Assembly (NCBI RefSeq): GCF_000002425.4
Contig: NC_037265.1
Coordinates: 354,835-418,834 of the forward strand
Origin: Physcomitrium patens
Lineage: Eukaryota > Streptophyta > Bryopsida > Funariales > Funariaceae
Length of the DNA stretch: 64,000 nt
Reading direction: 5' to 3'
The translations under genes were made by a program, and so were the position numbers. The notes beneath the pieces are model-generated. The model did no database searches. It worked only from the letters and a program-made list of their open reading frames with translations, and was not told where the DNA came from. Position 1 is the first letter of the stretch; each line of letters starts with the position of its first letter. Shown piece after piece: positions 1-10,475 of the stretch.

Positions 1-78
1 CAGCAAGAAGATGAAAGTGATATGGATAATGAAGGTGACGAAGACAAACTGGACAAAGACGTAGGGGATATATTCTGA
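1..78 (+). pseudogene. C-terminal end of the polyprotein of LTR element A
   Basis: The frame open from base 1 reads 25 residues to a TGA at 76-78. The tail is very acidic (repeated D and E, ending DVGDIF). It is followed after about 50 bases by a purine-rich tract (131-140) and by LTR A, so by position it is the last coding piece of a retrotransposon that lies mostly to the left of the window. No catalytic motif is present, so the exact protein cannot be named from sequence alone. Confidence 0.5.
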
Positions 79-140
79 ATCAAACACCAATTGGGTAAAT
101 TGGTGCATACCGGAGGATGCACACGTTCAGAGGGGGTAGA

Positions 141-1486
141 TGTCGTGTTGTAACACGAGTATACAGTGAAAATAAAAAGAAAGGGGAATTTTATTAATAT
201 TCAGTTACCTCGAATATTGGGAGCATCGACCAACTCCAGTACAAATACTGAGTGGTCAGGTTCAGTCACTCCGTTACAGTCAGCCGGGGCATACTGAAAT
301 GCCCCATTCGATTCCAATAACGGGAGTCAGTAGGAAGAGAAGGACCAATTCACACGACGGGTTCGAGGAGCCAATTGGATCCAATTTTGATAATCCAATC
401 CGGGTCCTCTTACCCAATATGAGACCTGTATTGGTGGGGCAACCCAATGCAGTCTAATTACGGGAAATCCAGGTCTTACTACGGGTCTTAGCCAATCTGA
501 CGCGAGGACCAATTTGACCCAATTACGGGAACATCCAGGTTACTACGGGCGTCTTTCCCAATATAGAACCTGAATTGGTCGGGCGACTCAATGTGGTCCC
601 GATTACGGGGTTCGATTCTGTTTCAGGCTGTCCTGTTCTCTGTGCCGTCTCAGGGAACGTTGTTTTCGGTAAATGGATTTCTTAAAGGCAAAAACGGAGG
701 AGAAAGTTTGACGACGAGAGCCAATTTCGGATCCAAGCTTGAGGTGGGAGCCAATTCTGGATCTAAGATGGAAGATTGAAGAAATTCAGAGGATAAGGTT
801 AGGTGGGATATAGTTTTGGGGGTGGTTTTTTTTTGAGGGGGAAATCGGGGGGGAGGGGGGGGGGGGAAGGATTTTTCAAGCTTCGGCAAGGTTACCAGTT
901 CGGTTTTTTTTATTGGAGGTTTAAGAAGATCCAGGGAATTAGAGAGAGGAGCTTCATGCTTCGGGTCGGGGAAGGAAAGACATAGAATTTGAATTTTTCT
1001 TCTTCGTAGAGTTTTGGGGAAGACTGAGGCAATCGCTGCTGAAGTCAATGTTGTAATGGTGAATCGGGATTTTTAAATGAAGTGGGTTTGAATACTCTTG
1101 ACTGTTTTGTGAAATCGAGTTACGTCTGTGATTGAAGGATTAAAAGGGTGTCTATAGGATTGAGTATGCAGAGTGAATGAAATTTATTGGGTTAATCTAA
1201 CAAAACAGTCAGTGGATACAAGATCGTAAGTACAAAGCAGTATTGAAGGTTAACAGTTTGGGTTGTACGGGGTTCTCTGTAACGTCTAGAGACCTACCAG
1301 CTGGGCAAAAAGGACTTCGACAAGCAGTCGAAGAGCACCCATATAGATTTACGGTACATTGTTGCAGTCGTTTATATTCCAGCAGTCAAAAACTGATAGA
1401 CTGCTTGACTATCGGCGAATCTCCATACTACCTTCTACAGCCAGACGCCTGGCGCGTTCTCGAGCAGGAAAGCACGTAATACGACA
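141..1486 (+). mobile_element. LTR A, right-hand LTR of element A
   Basis: A 1,346-bp LTR with matching termini, TGTCGT at the left and ACGACA at the right, preceded by a polypurine tract (131-140). An inverted copy runs from 63235 to the window end, and the two align over their 3' halves, including the last 60 bases. It contains two copies of a module with a 144-bp period (from 413 and 557) and a G-rich run (847-866). The last ~60 bases also resemble the end of LTR B, so A and B share a U5-like end. It lies against an unrelated chromovirus integrase remnant, so it marks a nested or abutting insertion. Confidence 0.8.
413..610 (+). repeat. Two-copy 144-bp-period module inside LTR A
   Basis: The block beginning CCCAATATGAGACCTG at 413 recurs as CCCAATATAGAACCTG at 557, each followed by an attggt(g/c)ggg core and a t(a/c)cga/taattacggg end. 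Position in the upstream half of the LTR suggests duplicated U3 regulatory sequence. A single decayed copy is recognisable at 10205-10440. Confidence 0.6.
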
Positions 1487-2104
1487 ACGGATACCACCCC
1501 AAGCTCAATTTATTGAGTTCTTCAGCAAATAACAACCCAACAGCTGAAGGATTTGTGAAGCAACTATCGGAGCTTCAAGCGACGTTGAAGCTTCAATTGC
1601 AATCTGCCCAAGAGAGTTACAAGGCATCTGCAGATAAATATCGAAATGAGGCGCCTACTTTTAAAGTTGGAAGTAAAGTATGGCTTCTTCGATGGAATAT
1701 CAAGACCAAGCGGCCATGTGACAAATTGGACTATCGGAGATTAGGGCCATTTGTTATCGAGAAGCAGATCAATCCGGTGGCATATCGTCTGGAGTTACCA
1801 GCTACTATGAAGGTACATCCAATCTTTCACGTGTCTTTGTTGGAACCTTTGAGAGTCAGCTTTTCCCCAAAGAGTACAAAGTCCGCCACCAAGTATCGAA
1901 ATTGAAAACCATGAGGAATACGAGGTGGAAAAGGTACTAGATTCACGGCGTAATAGGAGAAAATTGGAGTATTTAGTGCATTGGAGTGGATACGACATCA
2001 ATGAACGAACGTGGGAGCGTGCCGAAAATCTTGCCAATGCACCAAAAAAGGTACAAGAATTTCATCAACGATATCCTCATAAATCTAAGCCGATTCAACG
2101 ATAG
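1487..2104 (+). pseudogene. Chromovirus F integrase C-terminus and chromodomain (broken)
   Basis: Residues read from about 1513 give the end of a Ty3/chromovirus integrase: a long helix, then VGSKVWLLRWNI, KLDYRRLGPF and IHPIFHVSLLEP-type blocks (here KVHPIFHVSLLEP), the usual GPY/F module. A frameshift near 1880 moves the reading to a chromodomain frame with EYEVEKVLDSR, LEYLVHWSGYD and ERTWE blocks, ending at TAG 2102-2104. The chromodomain is the part that directs insertion toward marked chromatin. The catalytic core and everything upstream are missing, cut off by LTR A. The wording of the GPY/F block is closest to the Tcn1-type chromoviruses known from fungi and mosses; that placement is from memory of the family and needs a tree. 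Confidence 0.85.
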
Positions 2105-2230
2105 CTTCTTGCTGAAGCTTGCTCATCAAGTAGCATAAAGAGGGGGGAGGGCACCTCCAAAATCCATAGTTCGATAGTGTAGAACTTTGTTAGCAACTAT
2201 AGTTTGCTCTCATCATTTTAGCCTTTGGAC

Positions 2231-2578
2231 ATGGATAGTCAAGATACTACACTTGTTATGTCATCTCAAGCGACTAGCTCACGAAGACGACCGCGAGATG
2301 AAGAACCGCCTGCACTACGACGACGTCGGAGGATACCGAGCAACAGATCGCTAGTAATTGTATTTGAGGTCGAGCCTGCCTATGACGGTCAGCCAGAAGG
2401 TGTGTTTGGAGGACAGTTTCACAATGAAGACACAGAAGTCCACGCTTGGTCAGAGGTTGAAGGTGTTGGTCACTACCGTTGGCTCCAAGGGCCGATGAAT
2501 CATTTGCCTCGCGAACAACAATTGGAATTCATAGCGGATGTGATGCGACAGATTTTCATTTTCTTGCGTTGGTATTGA
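2231..2578 (+). CDS. Extra 115-residue ORF between chromodomain and 3' LTR of chromovirus F
   Basis: An intact ORF starting at ATG 2231 (an upstream TTG is also in frame) and ending at TGA 2576-2578. It sits about 125 bases after the pol stop and 40 bases before the polypurine tract, so it belongs to element F. The N-terminal third is rich in arginine (SSRRRPRDEEPPALRRRRR), like a nuclear-localisation or RNA-binding tail. The rest is mixed and acidic, with a WSEVEGVGHYRWLQG segment and a predicted helix at the end. No transmembrane segment or known domain was recognised. Decayed chromovirus X keeps a gap of similar length at the same place (about 22030-22510). Function unknown; it could be a regulatory accessory protein or a chance ORF. 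Confidence 0.5.
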   Translation: MDSQDTTLVMSSQATSSRRRPRDEEPPALRRRRRIPSNRSLVIVFEVEPAYDGQPEGVFGGQFHNEDTEVHAWSEVEGVGHYRWLQGPMNHLPREQQLEFIADVMRQIFIFLRWY

Positions 2579-2616
2579 CTGGTAACAACATTGCTTCTCG
2601 GAGACCTCGAAGTTAG

Positions 2617-2628
2617 AAGAGGAGGTGA
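2617..2628 (+). other. Polypurine tract of chromovirus F
   Basis: Purine-rich run agaagaggagg directly before the LTR start; it would prime plus-strand synthesis. Only one T breaks it, next to the LTR. Confidence 0.6.
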
Positions 2629-2657
2629 TGTCATGGACATACATTGGAAGATTCTTC

Positions 2658-2758
2658 GAATATTCTTCTAGAATATTCTCTAAAGATTCCTTTAGAAGGT
2701 TCTAGAAGATTTTTTAGAATATTCTCTAAAGATTCTCTTAGAAGGTTCTAAAATATTC
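2658..2758 (+). promoter_or_regulatory. Heat-shock-element cluster in LTR F
   Basis: Alternating GAA/TTC units with two-base spacers: GAAtaTTC at 2658-2665 running directly into a perfect three-unit TTCtaGAAtaTTC at 2666-2678; another perfect three-unit GAAggTTCtaGAA at 2695-2707; GAAtaTTC at 2717-2724; and GAAggTTCtaAAAtaTTC at 2741-2758. Part of this is a duplication with a 46-bp period. The cluster lies 110-210 bases upstream of the TATA-like box, where heat-shock transcription factors would act. Confidence 0.75.
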
Positions 2759-2774
2759 TGATAGATTCTAGGAA

Positions 2775-2862
2775 GTTGCTCGAGAAGTTTCCTAATTAGT
2801 AGAAGTTATTGGAGAAGCGTCCTAGTTAGCGGAAGTAGCTCGAAAAGCTTCCTATTCAGTAG
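2775..2862 (+). repeat. 30-bp tandem repeat in LTR F
   Basis: Three copies, at 2775-2804, 2805-2834 and 2835-2862 (last one 28 bp), of a unit containing cgagaagtttccta with several substitutions. It lies between the heat-shock elements and the TATA-like box. Confidence 0.7.
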
Positions 2863-3030
2863 TATATATATGAGTCGAGGCTAAAAGGTTCTTCAGTCCC
2901 GACAACACATCTCTTGGAGTTCTAGCTCACCTTTTTGGTGTTGTTCTTGTACTCATATGTTTAATCTAGTTCTGCCACTTCTTCTTGAACTTCTTGTTAG
3001 ATTTCAAGTCTGTATTTTGTGTCCGTGACA

Positions 3031-3981
3031 CCGACCGCTCAACTCAGATTTGTTAACCAAATACTTGATGGCCATGTGATCCACATAAAAAACCACTTTG
3101 TTGCTCAACAGATAATGTCTAAACTTCTTAGCTGAGAACACCATGGCTAGACATTCCCTCTCAGTGGTGGAATAATTTCTCTCTATAGGATTTATTTGCC
3201 TACTAGCTTAGGCAATTGGATGATCCTTGCCCTTGCTTGGGCCTTCTACAAGTTGGCACAGAATGCAGCCAACTGCCATCGCACTTGCATCACAATAGAT
3301 GTGGAAAGGCAAGTCCCACCTCGGGGGCCTCAATATTGGATAAGAAGACAATTCCTTCTTTAGAACCTCGAAAGCATCATTACAAGCCTGAGTCCATACA
3401 AATTTGGTACCTTTCTTCTGAAGGCTAGTGATGGGAAGGGTAATAGTGGCATAATCTTCAATCAACTCCTTATACCAACCGGTGTGTCCCAATACACGTT
3501 GCACTTCCTTCACACTGGTAGGAGGTGATAAATTCTGAATTACCTTCACCTTTTCTGGCTTGGGCTCACGACCCCTCTTACTAACCATATATCCTAACAA
3601 AATGCCTCTAGTCAAGGCAAGATAGGTTTTTTCTGGATTCAGGGCCATTCGAGCTTTCTTGTACCTCTCTAAGCTTTCTTTCACCAAATGAATGTGAGAA
3701 TCTGTATCAGATTGGGTGCTGAAATCATCAATGAACACGGTCATTGATTTGTATAACAAATCTGAGAAGATAGACATCACCAGACGTTGGAAAGTAGCAG
3801 GGGTGTTACATAATCCAAATGGCATCACATGCCACACAAACATCCCCCAAGGTGTTGTAAATGCAGTCTTGTGTCGATCTTCAGGTGCAATAGACACTTG
3901 GTTGTATACAAAATATCCATCCATAAATGTGTATAAATCGTGACCTGCCACTACTTCCAAGATGCTAGTGAGAAATGGCAA
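3031..3981 (-). pseudogene. Element G reverse transcriptase and RNase H segment
   Basis: Continues the RT begun in the neighbouring frame after a one-base shift near 3951-3981. Visible RT blocks: DGYFVYNQV, MPFGLCNTPATFQRL, the active-site FIDDF, a PPTSVKEVQRVLGHTGWY connection, then the RNase H start HIYCDASAMAVG. The 257-residue open part stops at 3208, after which the same frame, interrupted by several stops, still reads RNase H (NYSTTERE-like, LSNK, VDHMAIKYLVNKSELSG-like) up to the LTR F junction. D of the RNase H active site is kept in YCDAS. RT copies element RNA into DNA; this copy is dead. Confidence 0.85.
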
Positions 3982-6900
3982 GGAAAAGTGGTCTTCTGGG
4001 TGTAGAAATTCAACTTCCTATAATCTACACACACCCTAAGTTTACCATTCTTCTTCTTTACAAGTACCATGGGAGAGACCCAATTTGTGATCTCAACAGG
4101 TTTAATAAAACTTGCTTGGAGTAATTTCTCCAGTTCCTCTTTCACAATCAATTGAAGGTGAGGATTCATTCTCTTCTCCTTTTGCCTGATCGGCATTGCA
4201 CCGGTCATCAAGGGAATTTGATGTTCTACAATCTCAGGAGGAATTCCCTTTAACTCCTTGTAAGACCATACAAAGACCTCCCGATACTCTCTTACCAATT
4301 CACAGTAGGCCTTGATCTCTTCATCCACTAGTTGGCTTCCCATCTTCATTTGTCTTGGTTCTTCTCCTTCAAACTCCACTGTCACAAACTTCCAATCTTC
4401 CTTAGCAACGTGAGATTGCACATTGTTATCTCGATACCAATCCGAAGGCACATTGGGATAACTGGAAACGTCTTCTCCAACCGTAATTCCCGAAGAACAA
4501 GTCTTAAATTTCAATGATCCTCCCAAAGGCTCACTTTCCTCTAAAACCTCTACCCCTTTAGCATCCTCTATTCCAATGAAATAGGCATCTACCTCAATTA
4601 AAGGTGTCAAACCATCGTTCATCTCCATTCCAATGAAATTCAATCCTGCCATCAATTTTGATGAAGAATCAGGGTTGTCTTGGAGCCACTTGGCATACTC
4701 TCCATTGTCTGACCAATGGTAGAGATTTGGACCAAGACACTTCAAGGTTTGAACCTCAGCTTCAAACGTCATCCCATCCACGGATTTTAATGGTGTACCT
4801 TCTCCAATAGATATGGTATCAACCACCTCGAGTCCTATCAAAGGCTTGATTCTAACTTTAGTGGGATTTTCATATGGACCGTAAACTATGGAGGGCTTAT
4901 CACCACCCCACATGATGGTGGCATTGGCCGTCCTCAACCACGGACGACCTAAGAGAAGTGGAAAAGACTCTTTGGAAGTGTGCATCCTGATAACATGGAA
5001 GGTCACTAAGTAATCCTCCCCTCTTGTAGAGATTTTACAGTTCGTGATCTGGCCTAAAGGCCTAGCAGGACTCTGATCTGTCATGTTTAATACAAATGGT
5101 GAAGGTTCGATTAAATTCAATCCCAACTTCTCCATGGTATGAAGTGGCATGATGTTAAGTCCACTACCTCCATCAATGAGCACATTCGGAACCACCTTGT
5201 CCACAATAGTGACCTCGATCTCCACTGCCTTCACATCCACTGGCCTAATAGATGCTTGTACCCTAGCCACTGTCCTCTTCTGAGTCTTCTTCTTCCTCTT
5301 TGCCCTAGGCAATCCTTCTTTGAAACTCTTCCTCATCAAAGGAGATATCTCTAATAGTTGAGCAATTGAGATGTCAGCCTTTATCCTCCGCAAGTCCCTC
5401 CAGAGATCATACTTCTGATGAGAGGTTGGCATCGTACGACCCAACCCTCCAAACTCCTCCTCTGGAATATCTGGACCCTCCCATTCACCCGGTTCTAATT
5501 CTTTACCTGGATCAGAACCTTCAAATGACCTTTCATCACCCACCGCGGCACCTACCTCCCTTGTAATTCTTGCCGCCTCCTTTGCAGCCGCCTCAAGAGC
5601 TACTAAATCTAACAACTCTTCAGACTCACTACTATTTGAGTCTTCTTCATCAATTGGTGATTGCCTATGAGCTTGCCCTCGGGTAATCACAGCCAAAGTA
5701 GCATTCTCATGGCCACCGCCTCCGTCCTTCTTCAATTCGTGGGTCACTAAATTAGAAGGTGCTTCATGTTCTTCAATCACCACTGTGGTCTTTGCTAGAG
5801 ATGGCATAGGACCATTCAATAAGACCTCTTCCGCTACTCTAACATCTTGGTTAAAAGATGGACCTTGTTTCTGGTTTACATAGTTTTGATAGTCGCCTTG
5901 TTGATTTTGGGCAACTGGGATATAACCTTGGCGGATTTGTAAACCTTTCGGAGGTTGATGGTTTTGTCTGGAATCCTCATAGTTGTAGTAGAGATTAGGA
6001 GGTCTTAGGCCCCTCTGATCATCACCATGAGGTCGTCTCTGATCTCTCATGTTATTCCGCGCGTTCTCATAAGGATTTGTTATTGGTGGTGATAGTTGAA
6101 TTACCTTATCAGGTTGTCTACATTCATGGGTATGGTGATTGCCACCACCATTGCAACACGGCCATGGTTGGCCGTCATCCCAGTACTGACCCGACACATG
6201 CCATCTCCTGCAAAGCTCATGGTACTCCTTCCGAGGCCTGCCACTTCTACCATATCCTTGAGGACCACCTTGATAACCTCCTTGCCACTGTTGAGGTCCT
6301 CTATCTCTTCCATATCCTTGTGTTGGCTGGTATGGTTGAGGATTTGGATTACCTTGAGGCCTTACTCAGTACTAAAGAGATGAATGCCCATTTTGGCCAC
6401 AAGTAGTGCACCAAACCCCCGAGTTATGGTTACCAGACTCTATCCAAGGAGGTGGGGTGTTTGAATTTTGATTCTTTACCATGAATGCCATCTGCTCAGT
6501 CAAGGCTTGGATCTGCTTCATCACGGAGTCTTGAAAACTTTCTTGTCTGGCCTGTATTTTCTTCTCCAAGTCCTCCACTCTCCTCTCCAATTGTGGCTCT
6601 AGTAACGCCAATAAGGATACTGGAGCTCTAGTGGCCGTGGACATGACATTGTAATATTGGGCACCATTGTCGACTATCGGAGGTGTACTTGATGTGCTTG
6701 GTCCTACCGCTTGGCTTACGGGATTAATTAGAATAAATTACGGAATAGACTCATCTTCCTTCCTCCAATGCCTTTCATAACTTCTCTCAATTAAATCTAC
6801 AACGCGTGTCGCTGTTTTGGCTTCCTCCAAAGTGGTTGAGTTTCTCTCTAATACTCCTTTGATTGTAGATCGATTAGCAAATCCTTCAATAAAGAATTGC

Positions 6901-7715
6901 TTTAACGTATCGCCATTCAACAATCCTCCTACATAACTCATGCAGTCTAAGTCAAACCTCCTGATTTAGTTAGCCATTTCCTCGTCTCTTTGCTGTCGTA
7001 TCGCTCCCAGTGCTCTCAAGGCTGTACTTTGTCCAACCTCCGACCTAAAATGGTTTAAGAAGGCTACTTGCAACTGGGACCACGTGGTAAAATGTCCCTC
7101 ATCATGGTCCCGGTACCAATTGTAAGCCTCACCGTGTAAGGTTCCGGGGAACCAAACTAGGTAATACCCCTCGTTCCCAATGAGTGATGTTGTCAAGATC
7201 TCTATGTACCTCTCCATGTGTAGGGTTGGATCCTTGTCCTTGGTGCCCTAGAACTTGGGGAGATTCCCTGGAACTGTGGTCGCTAATAGCCCTACTGGCA
7301 TAGCCACGGGCAAACCTCGTGGCCTAACTAAGGGATCCAAAGCTGGAAGCCGCTCCGTCGCCATCTCGTGAACAAATCCTTCGACCGCATGCATAAAGTC
7401 CAAGGTCCTATCATGTTCTCCTATTTCCCTAAGGTTCACGTCTCCAAACACTCCGTCTTCAGGGTCTACGTGTTCTATCTCTAACTCCTCCACTTCCAAC
7501 TCCTCCAATAGCTCGCTGCCCTCGACGTCTCCTAAAGCCTTTTCTAAATTCCTTCTAATGTCTCCTCCAAGAAATTCTTCATTACTTCTACTACTAATGA
7601 GTGTTTTCCGAGAAGGGGCTGCTTCTTTGTTATCCACGACCTTGCCTCCACGTCTTCCAATACGTTCAAGTCTTTGGTTCAAAGTAGGTTTTTGAAATCT
7701 AGTTTTCAGGAACAT
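3951..7715 (-). pseudogene. Element G gag-protease-RT polyprotein with premature stops
   Basis: One frame runs from ATG 7715 through gag to the RT start. Gag shows the retrotransposon capsid block (GEAYNWYRDHDEGHFTTWSQL) and two zinc knuckles, both damaged: CTTCGQNGHSS has Y at the last Cys position, and CCNGGGNHHTHEC has G for the second Cys. Then come an acidic linker (about residues 180-250 of the last segment), the protease active site VLIDGGSGLNIM, a long linker, and RT block LRVCVDYRKLN. Stops near 7246, 6963, 6736, 6370 and 6364 are each one transition from a sense codon (CAA, CAG or CGA). A one-base shift follows the last RT block. The longest uninterrupted stretch is 748 residues (3951-6197). 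Confidence 0.85.
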
Positions 7716-8352
7716 CTAAACGTCCTCACTGACCTTCTATCATTACCTACCAACCCATTTTTTTTATTTTTTTTATTTTATTATTTTTTTTTTGAAATTT
7801 TTAAATTGATAATTAATAATCTAGCCTACCCTCAGGTGGGTAGGAAACGCAAACCACCAAGATAGTATTTACGGGCGATAACATGGAATTCACCAAGGCA
7901 AACTAGTCCGCTAGTCCAATCTTGGCATACGGTACAACCTATGTTGTGGGGCTTACCTGGTCAGTAAACGAGACACTGTGATTCTGCCTTCGTGGCCAGA
8001 ACTCCCCTCATTCTCAATTCAGCTCATTGCCGAGGCATTACCCACTAACAAGGCAATGACAACGACGAATTACAATGCTAAGTTAACATAGATCATTCAA
8101 GGTATGATGGCTTACCTCATGCAATTCCAGCTTCCTGCGCCATTAGTATACCACCGACCTCTCGATCACATGCTAAGGTTTCTAGAACAAACTAACCATA
8201 GATATCTCTAGGACCCACATACCTTCTGCTGTGCTCCCTCCAATCACGACACCATCATCTTGCTCCTATTATCTCCTTCCTCCATATAATCAATCATCTC
8301 ACCTCAAAAAAAAAAAAAAAAAAAAAAAAATGGTTAGACAATGTCTCTCAAA
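7716..8352 (-). other. Leader of element G between primer site and gag
   Basis: Untranslated region with a T-rich run (7761-7800 on the plus strand) and a 25-base A run (8306-8330). No ORF or other signal was seen. Confidence 0.5.
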
Positions 8353-8374
8353 TCGGCTCCCGGCAAACGCACCA
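8353..8374 (-). other. Primer-binding site of element G
   Basis: The plus strand reads tcggctcccggcaaacgcacca, that is a tRNA 3'-end-like sequence ending in CCA, four bases from the LTR end. Reverse transcription would start here. The donor tRNA was not identified with certainty. Confidence 0.7.
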
Positions 8375-8378
8375 TTTA

Positions 8379-10165
8379 TGTGAGCTAAATTCCTCCACCG
8401 TTAATTACATTTAGTAGTCAAGTAGATTAACTTCACTCACACGTAATTTTTATAAACCCTAAGTTCATCCATAAATCCTAAGTTCATCCATAAACCCTAA
8501 GTTCATCCATAAACCCTAAGTTCATCCTTAAACCCTAAGTTCATCCATTCTAAATTTCCATTCATCAATCATCCATCCATTAATTCTCATTCATCCCATA
8601 ACATTCATTCATTCAAGTCTATTCATCCAATTCTCATCTAAGTTTCATTCATCCAATCATAAGTCAACCTATCATCCAATTGACAATTCGTGCAATTGAC
8701 CTAATTCATCCAAGATTCATCCTAAAAATTAAGAAAATTAGAAGTCGCCACCTTCCAAGTCATGGCAGCAACCCCCTTGCACAAATTCCACTACAATGGT
8801 TGCATCACTAACTTGTTTATAACAAGCTTTGCTATTTTAGAAATTAGACTTACAAGCGCTTGTCCTCCAACAAAATTCAAGGCAAAACAACAATTAAACT
8901 AAAAGAAATCTTGCCTCAAATTTGCCTGACTTTCTCGACCTAGTCAGAGCACCCCTGGCCACAAAAACCCTTGCCCTTGCTCCATTCCAGTTGTGCAACA
9001 CATATGCTTTAGCATTCCAGAAACTAGAATTGAGACCGCATCACCTCCAACAATTTTTTCTTGAAAATCTTGAGTGAATTCCAAGATATGATCTTCCAAA
9101 GTAGCTTGAGTTGGCGGAGTGCTACATCTTCACCACGGCCGACTCTTCTTCTCTCCAACCACCATAACTTCCTTGGCCTTTACTCAATCTAAACGTGCAA
9201 ATAGTCCTTGCAAAGCTGACAACAAGAACCATCCACCACAAAAGTTTCAGCTCCAAATTCAATATTGTCCGCCAACAATCGCCTTCCAAAGTCGGACCTC
9301 CAGATCTGGCCGGCAGCTGACCTCCTTGTCACTAAAACCACCACAACTTTCTTGTTTTCTCTCCAAAAAAAAACGTGCCAACTGTTCCGAGGACGCTAAC
9401 GACAAGATCTAACTATTGGTAAAGTTTGACGTTCTATTTCTAAATAACTAATACACTACAACTGTGTAATTGCAGCTCTATAGAAACAAGGGTACGTGGG
9501 GAAGCAATTTGGCATGGCTTCGCCCCAAAGAAAAAGAGAGAGAGGGAGTGTGGCCACCTCCAACCCTCTTATCCAAGTAGGAAGAGACCAAAGGATGGCG
9601 GCCACATCTCCACCATCCGAATCCACCAACCCTAATCAAGACCAAGGGCCCACATTAACCCTAAGTCCTAAACCCGATTTTAGGGCTGGACATGCCCAAA
9701 ACCCTCAATTCGAAGCGTTTTTTGACAAAACTAACTCCACCAATGTGTTTAAAACATATTTAAACATCAAGTTTGACTATTCATACACCCAAATCTAAGT
9801 TCTAGATCATTAAGAATCAACAATTTGACAAACCCATCACAATAATTTTACTTCTAATTATTTTCTTCTCTTTTTTTTTCTTCTTCTCCTTGTCCCTCTT
9901 CATCTTCTTCCTTCTTTCTTCTTGGCCATTTTTGTTTTGTTTTGTTTTATTTTTGTTTTTTTTTGTTTTTTTTTTTTTTTGGCTCTTTTTCTTATCTTTT
10001 CTACCACTCCTTTCTCCCTTGATTTTTCTTTCCACTACTAATCATCAATAAGCCACTAACATTAATGTCTATAACTAACTTATTATAACAAAACATAATC
10101 AAAATCCTCATTTTTTTTAGATTTTTTAGTTTAACCAACAATGTGAACCAACTTTTGGGCTCACA
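8379..10165 (-). mobile_element. LTR G, 5' LTR of element G
   Basis: A 1,787-bp LTR whose ends match as TGTGAGC ... GCTCACA, adjoining the primer site on one side. It contains a 19-bp minisatellite (8452-8546) and a long pyrimidine-rich, low-complexity stretch (about 9845-10030). Small ORFs inside show no recognisable protein and are not called. Confidence 0.8.
8452..8546. repeat. 19-bp minisatellite with telomere-like core in LTR G
   Basis: Five head-to-tail copies of ataaaccctaagttcatcc with single-base changes. Each unit carries aaaccctaa, close to the plant telomere repeat. Confidence 0.9.
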
Positions 10166-10204
10166 TATCCATACAAGAAGTTAGCAAAAGGAGAAATGAC
10201 CAAT

Positions 10205-10440
10205 TCAATATTTGGGTGATCCTAAAGCAAAGGGCCAATTGGATCCAATTATGGGACCATCCAATCTAAGTCCTGACATAGGTCCTTTACTCAGTATAAG
10301 ACCTGAATCGATTATGCACCCCAATGAGGTATCAATTATAGAGGCTTCGGTTCCGTGTCGAGCTGTTTTGTTCTCTATATAGTTTTGGAAAACGTCTTTT
10401 CCATTGAAAGATCCTCTAAGAGGCATGAATTCCAAGGAAC
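10205..10440 (+). mobile_element. Fragment related to LTR A
   Basis: Matches LTR A from about 366 to 680 with one of its two 144-bp modules: ccaattggatccaatt, the cagtataagacctgaat block, and the tgttctctatatag ... gaaaacgt end. It directly precedes the C-family coding remnant, so it is either a decayed insertion or a shared internal sequence. Confidence 0.55.
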
Positions 10441-10475
10441 CAATATCAGTCCAATTGGGAGAATAATCTTATCCG

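Larger units (their letters stand above)
2629..3030 (+). mobile_element. LTR F, 3' LTR of chromovirus F
   Basis: A 402-bp LTR with TGTCATGGAC at the left and GTCCGTGACA at the right (one mismatch in the inverted ends). It holds, in order, a heat-shock-element array (2658-2758), a 30-bp tandem repeat (2775-2862), a TATA-like tatatata (about 2864-2871) and a pyrimidine-rich 3' part. The right side enters the RNase H frame of element G exactly, so F was inserted into G; the other half of G is not in the window. Confidence 0.85.
3031..10165 (-). mobile_element. Element G, 3'-truncated Tat-like Ty3 retrotransposon
   Basis: In minus-strand order: 5' LTR (10165-8379), primer site (8374-8353), leader, gag, protease, reverse transcriptase and part of RNase H, ending abruptly at 3031 where LTR F begins. 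The DGGSGLN-type protease, FIDD-type reverse transcriptase and long LTR fit the Tat/Athila branch of Ty3 elements. There is no sign of integrase or the 3' LTR; they may lie left of the window beyond element F. The element is among the least decayed here. Confidence 0.85.

Noticed and set aside
650..1048. 132-codon minus-strand ORF with many prolines
   Set aside because: It is the reverse of the G-rich part of LTR A; the Pro run comes from the poly-G tract and the inverted LTR copy does not keep the frame.
8306..8330. A runs (8306-8330, 14529-14559, 35289-35319) as poly-A tails of LINEs or processed genes
   Set aside because: The first two lie inside LTR elements next to the primer site or LTR; around the third no reverse transcriptase or processed gene could be recognised.
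9817..10035. 72-codon Lys-rich minus-strand ORF
   Set aside because: Direct reading of a pyrimidine-rich low-complexity stretch in LTR G; no sign of coding.
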